Positions 1 to 13,096 of a DNA stretch of 64,000 nt are shown here, in pieces. Each line of letters starts with the position of its first letter. Position 1 is the first letter of the stretch. The stretch comes from Sebastes aleutianus (lineage: Eukaryota; Chordata; Actinopteri; Perciformes; Sebastidae): assembly GCA_916700875.1 (NCBI GenBank), contig CAKAKS010000039.1:29889794-29953793 (forward strand). The letters run 5' to 3'. Under the pieces are notes generated by a model, which did not search any database, had not been told where the DNA came from, and worked only from the letters and a program-made list of their open reading frames with translations. The translations under genes were made by a program, and so were the position numbers.

Positions 1-2168
1 CATGTAATTACAATTGGAGTACTCGGACAAAGAACCTTACACAGAGTATGTGACCTTACATAGTGCAGCTCTTGTAAAAGCAAAAACCTAATCGTGTGTC
101 TCAATGACTGAATCGCTACAAAACATGTCTGGCCAATGGTCAGTAATGAGCAGACAGAAGGTTAATCAGATCTACTCGGCAAACGCAGAAAGCCCCAGCT
201 GCACAGAAACCATTCTTCTCTTAACAGACTTGTAATTGCGGAGACAGACAGACAGATGCGGCTTACAAAACAACTCGTGAAGAGGAATGCCAGCCATTTG
301 GCATGTACAGTACAACAGATGAATGGCTTTTGTTGAGGGGTTTCACCGGGCCTAGTTGACAGAGGGCTAAAGTCAGTGCTCCCCAGCCCAGCAGACAGAC
401 GGGACAAAGACGGGCCAGTGTATTTCACCCACAGTTTTTCTCTAGGGGCCTTTTCACAGCTAATCCACTGGGCCTGAGAGGAGCAGCAGGACAGGTCAGT
501 AATGCTGCTCCACCTCTGCGGAGGCCTGAGTCTTTGGCAGCATTATGGAGGCAGATAAAGGAGCTAGACGCTGCCTTCTGTGTCTCTGAAGTCACTCTTG
601 TCGCGGCTGATCCTGATCCCTGACATCGGACTATTGGAAGGAAGGCTGGCAGGTCATTGGCTCAGTTTGATGGCCAGGTAAGCTGCTGTAGAGCCTGCTG
701 TTACTATAGTCTGCCCCGGCTGGACGCTCGCACTATGGCCCGGCTGTCATGAGATCAACAACAGACATCCCTACCTTCCATAACCACCTCCCTCCCTATT
801 TGTCTTTCTCTCTCTCTCTCTCTCTCTGGCACTCTTTCCCAGCTCTCCACCCTACTTCTGGATGCCCTAAATCAGCCCACTTTTTTAATAGTGGCCAATG
901 CCTCTGAATCAAAAGCACTCTAAATATGTCACATTCCACATGGTACCTATCTCTGTGGTGGCAGGACTTTCTCACAGAACTTAAACCCTATTTTTCTTTC
1001 AATGAGAGTACTCTATTGTTGTTCGAATTGTCCATCCAAACCCTAGCAACTTCCCCAAATCGGTATGCCGCAGGAATTCCTGGCTCCACTGCCAACTCCA
1101 GCTACCTGGTAAAGGGGATTAGGGCTGCTTTATCCTTTAGTCAAGAATGCGGAATGGCTGAACTTCTGACCAAGTCAGACAGGCTTGACATTCAAAGCCT
1201 GTGTTCCAGGGTGATGCCTCCAACCTCTGTTGTCCTTCCCTCAACTTAAATTTCCATCAGGACAATTTGATATCAATAGCACTTAATAAACTATTCAAAC
1301 CATAACCTACTGTAGCTAATGACTAGTGATGTAAGGTACAAATAAGGTGGTGATGTTGACACAAAAGCGTTCATGGAACTTGAAGATCAAGCGTGGAAGA
1401 AATCGGTTAACACCCTCGCAAAATGCCTGGCCAACAGCCATATCCTTAATATAATTATAATCCTAGCGTTCATGTTTGAACACCATCCATCCCGATCAAA
1501 GACGTTGAGTTAGAACAGGTAAACCATGTGCCCACCCATTTATCCCACTCCTCCTCCTTGGCCTCCAGGCTATCACGTAAAAATAGCTATCATCGATAGC
1601 ATTCCTAAGTCATGACATCGTGCTAAAGGTGACTACCACTCCCAGTAAAACGGCGGCAAGTCTCTCACACTCAAGCTCATTCATGAATACTATTCATGCG
1701 CAAGCCTTCCCATCGGAAAATGAGATTGCACATGGCCCCATCAAAACACGAGGGAAAAAAAGACAGGGCAAAACATGGGTGATAATTATATGAAGATTGT
1801 TAGTAGCTACTAGCATTACTAACACATCAATCACAGATCAACAACTTCCACAGCATAAATAAAAGAATATAACATTGGTGAAAGATGTATACATTTTCTC
1901 AATCAACCAAAGCCAGTCTTGAGAACTGGCACAGGTGTGAGGTACATGCCAGGGCAGGACTGTGCTACAGCGGGTATTAAGGCAGGGCGATGCTTCCCCT
2001 CCCATTCAGGAACGTTTCAAATAAAACAACTTGTTACAGCAGTTTGATTTTCATTCACAGCTTGTTGAGCAGTCCCAGACACATTTTCAACATGGGAATT
2101 ATGGAATTAAACAGCACCAATATGGAAACAAAACCAGCACTTCAGAAGACTTTTATTTATGTGTAAGA
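1..2168. other. Non-coding stretch, no gene recognised
   Basis: AT-rich sequence without a recognisable gene. The longest open frames (about 90-107 codons) show no family motif, no convincing splice sites and no start context. A (CT)n tract lies at about 804-828. The stretch around 430-750 is more GC-rich and less repetitive than its surroundings and could be a conserved non-coding element, but that is inference; only alignment to other fish would tell. Confidence 0.6.
804..828. repeat. (CT)n microsatellite
   Basis: About twelve CT dinucleotides in a pyrimidine-rich context. Confidence 0.85.
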
Positions 2169-2813
2169 CAGGACTGTCAAAGTTAACGGGATAATAACGC
2201 AAATTAGTTTTAACGCCACTAATTTCTGTAATGCATTAACGCAACTTGCGATTTTTAGGTTGTAGAGGGCTCAGTTTTAAAGCTCAATTTTGGCGAGGAA
2301 AAACTGGCATGTCCATTTTCAAAGGGGTCCCTTGACATCTGACCTCAAGATATGTGAATGAAAATGGGTTATATGGGTACCCACGAGTCTCCCCTTTACA
2401 GACATGCCCACTTTATGATAATCACATGATGTTTGGGGCAAGTCATAGTCAAGTCAGCACACTGACACACTGACAGCTGTTGTTGCCTGTTGGGCTTGAG
2501 TTTCCCCATCTTATGATTTGAGCATATTTTTTTATGCTAAATGCAGTACCTGTGAGGGTTTCTGGACAATATTTGTCATTGTTTTGTGTTAATAATTGAT
2601 TTCCAAGAATAAATATATACATACATTTGCATAAAACAAGCATATTTACCCACTCCCATGTTGGTAAGAGTATTAAATACTTGACAAATCTCCATTTAAG
2701 GTACATTGTGAAGAGATTAAATATGTGCGATTAATTTGTGATTAATCACGATTAACTATGGACAATCATGCAAAATACTCATGATTAAATACTTAATCAC
2801 TAATACAGCCCTA
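2169..2813 (-). mobile_element. hAT-like MITE, TAGGGCTGTCAA family, copy 1
   Basis: A 645-bp non-autonomous element. Its right end CAGCCCTA is the reverse complement of the family start TAGGGCTG, and the left end is a decayed CAGGACTGTCAAAG. The body matches three other stretches of this window (12406-13096, 14196-14733, 62929-63847) almost throughout, including the block around 2310-2410 and the GTGATTAATCACGATTAA motif near the right end. Short TAGGG-type inverted ends and the likely 8-bp duplication at copy 2 suggest the hAT superfamily. No transposase is encoded; the short open frame inside is a shadow. No target duplication is visible for this copy. Confidence 0.75.
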
Positions 2814-5320
2814 TATTATATTATGAATACTGACTTTAGCCAATGGCTCATCCCCTTCAGGTGCATCATTTAGCATCTAATTAGTTCTATGAGACCACAA
2901 CGGTCTGACTGCACAATGCTTCCTGTCCAAACAGTCCCATCCTCAACCAGCTACAATGTATTCATGCCAACACTGTATATAAGATATTATAAATTGCTTA
3001 CTGAATTTGTATGTAATATTTACTTCTATTATTTATTATCTTCACTTGATTTAGACTGTATCTCTTTTTACATTTTCTGTATGTACGTCATGTATTTAGA
3101 CGTCCATCCATAAATATGTTCTGATTGTTGTAGTAACAACAAACAGCTGTACTGCTTGCTCACCGCTTGCTCATAATTATTATACAACAAATGACTCTAC
3201 TTCTTAGTAATTTCTTTAGGGTTAGATAAGGGCTTCATTACGAAACATGGTAAAGATACACTGAAAAAAAAAAGAAGTCATCTGAGGTAAGAGAGGTAAC
3301 CTGTGTTTCAAGCGTAAACGTAAAAAATTCTAAGAAACCGTCGTTAGGCCACAGCCCAAACTATGATCAAACAAAAAAAACAAATCTTGTATTTATCTCA
3401 AATCAAAACCAAACGGGGCTTTTCCATTTTTAGTTGCTGCCTGCCCTAGTGATACCACATAAGTGATACCACATAAGACAAATGAACAGTATAAAAAAAA
3501 AGAGAGACGAATCTTACAAAACAAGGTGTGTCTTTGGCAAGATAAACGTGTCTTCCTCTAGAGTAGAAAATGAATAAACAGGAACTTCTCCTGTCAATAT
3601 GTTTATTCTAACGATAAAAATGAGACACTGTGCTGACAGGTTTCCATCTACAGGACTGTCACGTAGAAATACCTGTACCAGTGCTTCTGCAGCTGGATGA
3701 GATGCTTCTCTGATTACACTACAATCTCTCTACTTCCTTAAGCTTCACTAACCAGTGTATGGAAGTATATTGATGACATGTTTGAGGGAGCACAAAACAA
3801 AGTGCGACCCAGTCTGCAAGTCAACATTTAAGAGTGCACAGGCACAGATTTATAAGAGCAGAATCAGATCTGAGCGTGAGTGACCCCCATTTTTGACTAG
3901 CAAACTGCAACAGGACATCTGGATGTCATTGTCATGTCTTTTTCAAAGTTAAAGTCCACACAAGGACAAAAGTCAGTTTTTGGATATATTGCTCCGGATC
4001 AATTCAATGATCAATGATCCAATACCATCGATGGTAAGTGAAAACATTGGTACATATCATCATCTTTAAGGAACGCTTTATTTTGAGATTCCGAAGGTCT
4101 GTGTCACCCTTTCTGTCCAAGCGCACGTCCATTAATAAAATTGTCAAATCATATTTTAGTTTCATTTTGTGAGTTGATATAAATGTAACTGATTGTGTTA
4201 AATGGGCATATGATATTGTCTCATATCAATCTCAGGCCCCTGAAATGAATCAAAAACAAAATCCTATCGTGGCAGATTTTGTGATATCAGCAAATAGTGT
4301 TGGCCAGAGAATTGATTACAATATTTTATTGTGATGAAACTTGTAATTTAAACCCCTAGTTTATATATGCCGGTATGTTGGATTTGCGCCACGCCTATTC
4401 TGAAAGTTATTTTATGGTGGTATTTGTTTGAACCATTAGTCTTTTGAATCCCACATGGTGTCGGATCAGATCACAGTAAACCCAACCACCCCATATCAGG
4501 CTCATGAGATTTCTGAGGGCAGTATTCTGCTCAGAAGTGACAATGAGCCTCATTTATAAATGCTTTCTTGTAATGGTTCTAATAATTTTATCTATTCAAA
4601 TTATGCATAAAAACGAAAAAATAAGAAATAAGTAAAAAAAAAAAAAAAAAAATCTTAGAAGAACTGTTGTTAACACGAAGCTAACACAGCCATTATGATA
4701 TTTAGCTAGTAACTCATTTTAAACGAATTTGACTCTCAAAATTCCTCTGCCATAGAGGCTTAAAGACTAGATCATTTGCCAACAAACTGAATGTGATTTT
4801 AGTCATTTACACGTAATACAGAAACCAAATGCTGCTCTTGTCTTGCTCTTGCTCTGGCAATTGCCACAAAATGCCACGATCCCAGCTTTTATTTTGAAAA
4901 TGGAAGGAAGGGTCTAACAGGATGACGCTTCACTTCCAGGTCAAAGGGACCGCCAACAGTGAGCTTTGATTATTACGAGTGTGACAATCTGTGTTGCTGA
5001 CTCAAACAATTCCTCTCATTAGCTCAAATGATCTGTTAGGCTCACAGTTCTGTCCTCCCTCACGCACAAATCTAATTCTGTTCTTACAAATCGTTTGTCG
5101 CCAATATACTTCCATACCAGCGCTGCTGTCCTTCATGGGGAATGGGAGGCACTGTGAGGGGGATGCTGCGGTCGGCCTTGCCCTCCTCTCACTTCTGAAG
5201 ACCAGCTGACTTATATCAGAGGGACAAGTGTATCAAGGACAACAACATCAGGCATACCACTGAGATAAAGGAACTAACCTCCTCCCCTAATCTACTACAG
5301 AATGGAGGCAGACATGGCAA
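2814..5320. other. Non-coding stretch with small repeats
   Basis: No gene recognised. It holds a 14-bp exact tandem duplication (TGATACCACATAAG twice, 3450-3477), a poly-A run at about 4636-4652, and a region at about 3970-4360 with ATATCG/GTGATATC-like motifs that may be a decayed hAT element. The rest is featureless AT-rich DNA. Confidence 0.5.
3450..3477. repeat. 14-bp tandem duplication
   Basis: Two exact copies of TGATACCACATAAG in direct succession. Confidence 0.85.
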
Positions 5321-5927
5321 CCCTGTCTCCCACAAAATTACGTTCCCATTCAACTAAACTGCGTAACCAAAATTTGTTGGAAAAAGTATTTTCACCCGGA
5401 TAACAGTCGCAGTTTTAAACAGTTTTAAACGCGTGATTAACGTTGTAAATAGAAACAAAACAAAACAAAAATGCAACGAAACTTACTTAGGTTCAGGCAA
5501 CAAAACTACTGGGTTAGGTTTAGGAAAATATCAACTTAGTTAGGTTTAGGCAACAAAACTACTGGGTTAGGCTCAGTAAAAAAAACATCAAGGTTTGGTT
5601 TAAAATTACTTAAACAAAACGAAAACGCAAGAAATGACTATGTTTCACATGGGACACGAACACCAGTCTACTGGGGGAAAAGTCCGCCCACCATTAGTGG
5701 ATTTCTCGTTTGTTATACCTTTATTCAATGTATTTTCATTCACGGTCACTGAATATACCACGTCACCTGCTCTGCGCGCCGCTCATTGTACTATGTCACT
5801 CAATCACTTACAGAGGTATTTGTGATACGTAAAAGACAAACGTAATCCGCGACAAAATAAGTTTCCTTCCAAACGTAATCCAGAATGCAAATTAGTTGTA
5901 TGGGAACATCATTTTGAGGAGACAGGG
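5321..5927. mobile_element. Inverted-repeat element with internal GTTAGGTTTAGG motifs, copy A
   Basis: About 607 bp bounded by imperfect terminal inverted repeats of roughly 45 bp: the left end starts CCCTGTCTCCCAC and the right end finishes GAGGAGACAGGG. The centre contains repeated GGTTAGGTTTAGG / GGCAACAAAACTACT units and a block (TTTCACATGGGACACGAACA, about 5643) shared with copies at 22711-23384 and 38540-39066. This looks like a non-autonomous DNA transposon; the superfamily is not clear from the ends. The short open frames inside are not genes. Confidence 0.6.
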
Positions 5928-8408
5928 CTGGAAATGGACATACATCCTCCCCCCTCACAGAAACAGACAAAGGCACACACCAGTATGTTCACATACAACA
6001 TCTGCATTAATGTAAATACAAATCTTTATATTACGTTCTCTGTAATTGTTCATCTCAATTAGTTAATCTCCGCTTGGGAAATCTCACTGGCTTTTTTATT
6101 CCTCGAAAACCCCGGGGCAGCCAGAGCAGGCAGGACTGGGGCTCTGGCCCGACACCTGATGCCCTCCTCCTGGCACCAAGGGCCACTGAAAGATTCCTCA
6201 GGCCTGTGAAACCAGCCGGCTGTGCACAGGGTTCAAAGATTCAACAAATTCCAGGGCAGCTCTCAGGGGACAGTTACTTTGTGAACGGCCACACAGAACC
6301 AAAAACCCTCCAAATATTTGAGAATGGTAATTATAGACTCGCTAAACTTATCAGGGACCATACTGAGGAATACTCTTGGATGAAATGCTGTATGGTTATC
6401 ATTATTTATGTTATATATTGTCTTTTTTTTTTTTTTAAAAAGCAACATTATTTCAGTGCTTAGCATCTTAGCTTACTGCAACTATTTTATAAGAATAATA
6501 TAATTTAATTTAATTTTACACTATAGTAACAACTGTGAGCAACTGCAGTGGTTAAGACTAAACCTGCCATAGTCCATAAAGTGATTACTTATGGCCATAT
6601 GTAGAATTAGATGATGGATGAGGAAAAAACTATATGCAATCTGGGACTATAAAACTTCCTATTGGGGTGGGAAGCCGGGTACTAATAATGTGTGTGGGTG
6701 TGTGTGTGGGGCCTGTCCAGATGGACAGAGGGCCAATATGGACGGAGTGGGGTCATAACAGAAACCAGAGTATCAAAGCTGAGAAAGAAACTTGGCACTT
6801 TCAAGTAGCACTTATCCAGGGGTATCATATAAACTTAACCCTGCTGTCAGAATGGCCGCCTGGAAGGAAATGAGTTGAGGGTCATGACCTTGAAAGCACG
6901 AGTCAAACGTCGCCGGCCACGGCACACAGAGAGTCACAAGGTAAGCTGCGCAGTCACAGCCTTGGCGCGCCAGATGGCTCTAAAATCTGAGTCGACGGCT
7001 GATGGAAATCTCTGAAGACCCACGTCCTGTCTCAGCCCCCTCCACATGAGCAGCAGACTGGTACATAAGTAACGGGGCAACTGTCACAGGACGACCACAC
7101 ACCACTTCAGACCACTTTTCTCCCATTTCCACTAAATCCACAAACTCATAAGTGTCAACATTAAAAAAAAAGAGGAAGAAGGAGACAAATTAGGTAACAA
7201 AGATGTGAAGCCATATGTTTAACTTTTGCTAAATTTGTTCAGTAGCTTGTTCATGATCTGAAAACTTTGCATAGTGGTAATATTTGCTTCACAGTGACAA
7301 ATGTTTCAGGCTTCACTTCCAGTCAGCCAGACACAGCCCAGTGCGAACGAGCACTCTGATGTCATTAACCACATTGGCAAAAATACAAGTAGGCCATAAT
7401 GATGCATCGCTACTTCGCTCCAATATCGCCATGGCAACAAAAGTAACAAATAATTGATGTCTCTTTCGCACATTCGTTCCACACTCATACGGCAGTTATT
7501 CACTTCATATTAAGCAGGCCTCGCTTCCAATAATTTTCGCTTCATCATCGCCTAAACTGTAACACTGTGAGATGCTACTAAGTGTCTGATGGATGTGCTA
7601 CGTCTGCCATGTTGGTTGCTAGAAGAATTACGCTGGCTTTATTGTAAATGACAAGATAATTTCTTGACTTTTAGAAGAAGCTGAGTCAGGACACTTGTCT
7701 TTTCAACTTCCCCCTGAGCCATGTTTGCAGCAGAGAGTGAAATACTGCTAATGACTGGTTTTGGTCTGGCCCCTTGACTGACACAAGGTAGGATTAAGGA
7801 GTCTCACAGTGTCTGCTCTCATTCCAAGACCAACTGAACATCCAACTAGTTAAAAGGTTCAGTTGGCAATATTGCATGGCGGACAAACTTTGCTCAAAGT
7901 AACAGCGAGAAGTTGTCTGGCTTGGTTGCATTACTCATTTCAACAGTATTTCCCCAAGCTTAACAAGTCATAAATACTATCATGGATGACAATTTGCAAA
8001 TTAGTTTTATTTTTTTTGCGGTTAACTTTACAGAGTCAACCTTTACAAATATAGCAATGATGCTGTCAAAGGAAGAACCCCCCCCCCCCCCCCGTCCACC
8101 CCGTCCACCCTCTCTAATCCCTGGCTTATCCCACCAGGTCTACTGTCTCTACACACTTCAAACCTTCAGTCACCAGCTCAACCTGAGGCCTCCTGCTCGC
8201 CGCCATTACACCACGCACAATGGCTCGTCAAGGTGTCTTATTTCTGAGTCACATTCTTGGATGAATGCTCTCCTGAAATCAAATCATGTGGAAATGAACA
8301 CACAATAGGTGGTCTCTGTCCAGCTTGATTGGTAGATGTGAGTATTTTGAATTTATAAAAGTGAAAACACAGACAGGGAGTTTCAATAAAGTGACATATA
8401 CAGACACA
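5928..8408. other. Non-coding stretch, possible conserved element at 6090-6370
   Basis: No gene recognised. The 6090-6370 segment is GC-richer and carries the longest open frame here (129 codons from 6074), but it runs into a poly-T/poly-A tract and has no recognisable domain. It is more like a conserved non-coding element than an exon. A 16-base C run is at 8078-8093. Short poly-A tracts occur at about 7164 and 7974. Confidence 0.45.
8078..8093 (+). repeat. Poly-C tract
   Basis: Sixteen consecutive C residues followed by CCGTCCACC repeats. Confidence 0.9.
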
Positions 8409-8650
8409 CAGTGGTGGAACGTAACCAAGTACATTTACTCAAGTAATGTACAATTTTTGAGGTACTTGTACTTTATTTGAGTATTTCCCTGTTATGCTAT
8501 TTTATACTTCTATTAAATATTCTACTTTTTACTTCACTACATGTATTTGATAACTTTAGTTCCTATTTACTTTGCAGATGTAGATTAATCATACAAAATA
8601 TAAATCAACAAAGCAATTATGATGTATTATTACAGATTAAGCTACCCAGC

Positions 8651-9748
8651 AGGCCTGTCACAATAACTACATTTGTTGGACAATATATTGTCCCAGAAAT
8701 AATTGCGTTAAACAATAATATTGTCATTTTAAGACTATTTTATGCCACTGGTATAATGATAATAAAACAGTATAATAATGCAAGTACATCATTTAAAAGA
8801 CTTTTAATCCTTAAAGATATTCAGACATTATTATTGGAATGTGAAAAAAATATATTAAAAGATCCTAAATAAATAAAACATACATAAAATAAAAACACGC
8901 AACCAAAAACAATACATAAAATGGACTCTCGGGCTCTGTAAACAAAATTTGTTACTATACTGTTAATAAACAACAAAATGATCATTTATAATGTTTACTA
9001 ATTATTAGTAATGCTATAAATTATGTTATTCCAACAGTTTATTGTTGCACACATTCTAACATTGTATATATAAACAATGTTAGAATGTGTGCAACAATGA
9101 ACTGTTGGTATTTGTTAATAATTAAGATATTATTTGTAAATTTTAAAGAAACTGTAAAATATATATAAACATTACAAAGAAGGATATTTGTAACACTTTG
9201 TTAATGGTTAATAATTGGTTTGTAAACCATCTATGAACATTATTTGGGTGGCTATTATAAAGTTGCAACTGACTGTTTTAAATAGTTCATAAATAATTTG
9301 TAAAGCTATAAACATTATTTAGCTAGATAGTTAATACTTTGTCAATGGTTAATAATCGATTTCTGGCCAATCTATCTATGTAATGTTTATAGATGTTGTA
9401 CAAACAATTTCTTAAAAGGTTTACAAATAATTTGGTAATCACTAACAAATGATTAATATAGTATATAAACTGTTATAATGTGTGCAACAATAAACTGTTA
9501 ATAAAAAGGTTACTAATAACTGTAACTGTTACATACATACAATATAGAATTTATAAACTCATTATTTCATATTACACAAACTAATGATAAAATAACATAA
9601 ATTATGGCATTACTAATAACTAGTAAACAGTACTAATTAACATGTCATTGTTTGTTAACAGTAAAATAACTATTAACTAAGTTTAATTAATTATCAATTA
9701 ACCATTACTAAACCATAATATATTATAATAGAGTGTAACTAACTGGCC
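8651..9748. mobile_element. Insertion nested in the Tol2-like element
   Basis: About 1.1 kb of very AT-rich sequence interrupting the Tol2-like body. An 11-bp direct repeat CTACCCAGCAG flanks it (8642-8652 and 9748-9758); the same junction is uninterrupted as CAACCCAGCAG near 51550 in the related copy, so one copy is a target duplication (8 bp if hAT-like). Its left end AGGCCTGTCACAATAA resembles hAT ends. The body holds repeated GGTTAATAAT / TAAACATTAT units and a strong hairpin at 9034-9105. No coding capacity. Confidence 0.65.
9034..9105. repeat. Near-perfect hairpin
   Basis: Two 32-bp arms (9034-9065 and 9074-9105) are reverse complements with a single mismatch, separated by an 8-bp AT loop. 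A diverged single copy of the arm (GTGTGCAACAATAAACTGTT) recurs at about 9479-9498. Confidence 0.9.
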
Positions 9749-10047
9749 TACCCAGCAGTATATAAAGTAATTCAAATTAGCCCCACCTTGACCAGCTACA
9801 ACATTTAAGTTATGTACACATTAATGCATCACTAATTAATAATATAATAATAACATATCTGAAATGGGCCATTCTGTATAATGAATACTTTTAGTTTTGG
9901 TACTTCATTTATATTTTGATGCTAATCCTTTTGTTCTCTTACTTGAGTACAATTTTGAATGCAGGACTTCAACTTGTGACTGAGTATTTTTTACAGTGAA
10001 GTATTGCTACTTTTACGTAAAAGAGCAGAATACTTGTTCCACCACTG

Positions 10048-11036
10048 CAGATATACAGTATATAACAATTACATCGGTTTTAGGTTCTGTTCTTGTTTAG
10101 TCAGCAACAATTGTTACTCTAAAGATTTTCCCATTATCGGTGATGTGACATCCTACATTTCGTGTCCAACAGGAAACTTGAAAGCACGATTTCCAAATCA
10201 TTTCCTCTGTTCAGCTTGTTTTGCCGATATGTAGCAATATCTCTAATGAAACAGTCTCTTATGAAATAATCTGACTGATAGCCTTCCCGGCACTGAATCT
10301 AACGGCCAAAAGTGAGCGCATGCTGATATTATCACCAATACATGTTTCATTTGCGGAAAACTGACTCATTGAGTTGTCCAAAGCCCCAACAGTCGTTTGG
10401 TATTGAGCTGTTATGATGGGATGTCAGGACTCATTGAATACAGCCTGAAACGTGACTCCTGAAACCCCCCTCACCTAAAACTGCCATGCAAAGACACATT
10501 ATGATTCTTTTAAAATTAGAATCATTTAATTTTGATATAAACAAATATATCACATTAGATGCATACATGCTTGTCTGATACAGTACATCATTTCCAGAAC
10601 TAGCCTACAATGATAAAATACATGAGAAATGGCAGGCCTGAACCAAGCAGATAATACTGGTATCAATACCCGTATCCTGTGGACACACGCTTCAGTACTT
10701 GTGAACCAAGCCTGACCCTCAAACCCTCGAACTCAACCTGAGGCCTCCTGTTCAGTGCCACTACAAGGTGTCGGACTAGCAAACGAACATTATGACCAAT
10801 AGAAATAAATCACAAGAAGGAGAGGTATATAATTTATCTTCCCCAACCCCTTATCCCCCAATGAATTCCAGATAGGTGTGAAAACAGTGAAGTCAGAAGG
10901 TCGTGGCTGTGCGGAGAGTTATTCTAGGGAAAAATTATTTCGGTAGACCTTGTAACAGTCACCACTCTTTCAGCTTTCTTGCATGAAGTTATATTGGTGA
11001 GTCGGTTTTTATTTATTGCCACACAACACATACTTT
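10048..11036. other. Non-coding stretch
   Basis: No gene, repeat family or regulatory signal recognised apart from the right target duplication of the Tol2-like element at its start. Confidence 0.5.
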
Positions 11037-11409
11037 TAGGGGTGTAATAAAATATTGATACTCTTGAGTATCACAATGTTGTGTTTTGTGATGCTGTATC
11101 GATTCTCAACAGTTTACATGCAAAGACTTGTGGCAGACAGTAGCTTAGATTGCACCAAAAGTAGAGCTATGATGTTGGATGTTACAGGGACTGTGATAAA
11201 TGCAAATGCAGATCCCACTGTTCTGATTGCATAAAAAAAAGTTTACTTTTTTTAATCAAAATTGTATGCATATGGTGGTGTGTTCTTTATGACAATATAT
11301 TGCCTTACTTACTGTATGGCAATTTAATGAATCGTAACCCCTTGCATTGTGATACGTGTCGAAACACAAATGTGTGATATTCTGATCAAAGATAAAAGGT
11401 TCGACCCTA
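11037..11409. mobile_element. Possible decayed hAT-like element
   Basis: Starts TAGGGGTGTAATAAAATA and ends GTTCGACCCTA, so the outer bases are imperfect inverted repeats of the TAGGG type. Internal TTGATACTCTTGAGTATC and TGATACGTGTCG motifs are typical of the ATCGATA-rich hAT MITEs elsewhere in the window. No target duplication is visible. Boundaries are tentative. Confidence 0.4.
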
Positions 11410-12405
11410 ATAAAATGGACATTTTCTCTCAAAGCAAAAAATTCTAGCTGTTGTAAATAGTGTTAAAAAAAAAAAAGTTAAACAGTTTAAAACTACAATT
11501 TAGTTTTGAATAGATTTCATGTTTGTTAAAATTATATACATTGGCAAATCATACACAATCAAATACCATTGTATATAATATGTAAAGAGTGAGGATTCAT
11601 TTTAAAAATCAGTCAACTTGCAATTCACCTCAGGTTTCAAGTGAAGGTTGGGCCTCAGGATTTATTAGATGAGTTATAAGATGAGTGGTTATGAGTTATG
11701 TCTAACTATACAAAAAAAAACACTAAACAGGAAATAGAAAAAAACCAACCCAAAACACCAGTTTCCTCACATTCCTAGAAATCCTCCAAAAAATGAATAC
11801 CAAGAACAGGACGTGCATGCAGTCTTCACTGCGTCACTGTGTTTCCATTCTGCTGTTTGGTAGCTTGACAACAGTTGCTTTGTTGCCTCTCACATATGAC
11901 ATGCTCAAACTTTTGCGTTATATGCACTGTGACGACGATGAGGTTGAGAGTTACTGGTAAAATATGTCATTATTCTGCATAACTGCAAGGTATTATATTT
12001 ATGCATGCTCTGAAAACCGCCACAAGTATTGCACAGCAGATAAAGCATGAAAAGCATCACGCTATGAATGACAGGATGGATTAAAGATACCGAGATGATG
12101 ATAATTTTCACAACTGAGGTTTGAGTGAAAATAGCACTGTGACCTAAAAAGAATACTTTGATACACAAAATTAAGTTAGCAATTGACCATGTGGTGTTCT
12201 AGTGAAATGTGTGGTTTAAGTCGGGGAAACTACCCACACATTTCTTCACACCTGCCTACCAACGGCTGTACAAACAAACATGTAAACATGGATATTAAGT
12301 TTTACATGAAACCACACATACAGTGGGTCCGTCAAGCCATGCAAACACACACTCATACATGACTCATCCTCACGTATCCTTCTATCTGGAGCGAAGGTCA
12401 TACAC
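11410..12405. other. Non-coding stretch
   Basis: AT-rich, with short A runs (about 11465 and 11710). No gene or clear repeat family recognised. The open frame on the minus strand at 11905-12168 has no recognisable domain or splice signals. Confidence 0.5.
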
Positions 12406-13096
12406 TAGGGCTGTCAATCGATTAAAATGTTTAATATTTTAACTGTTCAAAATGTACCTTAAAGGGAAATTTGTCAAGTATTTAATACTCTTATCAACAT
12501 GGGAGTGGGCAATTAATTTTTGGAAATTAATTAACAACACAAAACAATGACAAATATTGTCCAGAAACCCTCACAGGTACTGCAAGAAGCATACAAATAA
12601 ATGCTTAAATCATAACATGGCAAACTCAAGCCCAACAGGTAACAACAGCTGTCAGTGTGTCAGTGTGCTGACTATGACTATGACTATGACTTGCCCCAAA
12701 CTGCATGTGATTATCATAAAGTGGGCATGTCTGTAAAGGGGAGACTCGTGGGTACCCATAGAACCCATTTTCATTCACATCTCTTGAAGTCAGAGGTCAA
12801 GGGACCCCTTTGAAAATGGCCATGACAGTTTTTCCTCACCAAAATTTAGCGTAAGTTTGGATCATTATTTAGCCTCCTTCCTGTCAAGCTAGTATGACAT
12901 GGTTAGTACCAATGGATTCCTTAGGTTTTATAGTTTCATATCGCTAGTTCATACGCTAGTATCTTCATTCTAGCTTTAAAACTGAGTCTGCTACAACCTA
13001 AAACTCGCAAGTTGTGTTAATGTGTTAAAGAAATTAGTGGCGTTAAAACTAATTTTGCGCTAGCGCGTTATTATTGCGTTAACTTTGACAGCCGTA
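12406..13096 (+). mobile_element. hAT-like MITE, TAGGGCTGTCAA family, copy 2 (full length)
   Basis: The best full-length copy of the family: starts TAGGGCTGTCAATCG and ends AACTTTGACAGCCGTA, giving about 12-bp terminal inverted repeats with one change. Flanking octamers TCATACAC (12398-12405) and TTATAAAC (13097-13104) match at 6 of 8, consistent with an old 8-bp hAT target duplication. Length 691 bp, no transposase. A short CTATGA triplication lies at about 12669-12690. Confidence 0.8.

Larger units (their letters stand above)
8409..10047. mobile_element. Tol2-like hAT element with a nested insertion
   Basis: The left end CAGTGGTGGAACGTAAC and the right end GTTCCACCACTG form terminal inverted repeats. 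The subterminal regions are full of ACTT(T)ACTC AAGTA-type motifs, as in Tol2-like hAT ends. Flanking octamers are CAGACACA (8401-8408) and CAGATATA (10048-10055), which match at 6 of 8 with two C-to-T changes, fitting an aged 8-bp hAT target duplication. The 1.6-kb length comes from a later insertion at about 8651-9748. Related ends occur at 49998-51833 and about 60291-61000. No transposase ORF. Confidence 0.8.
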
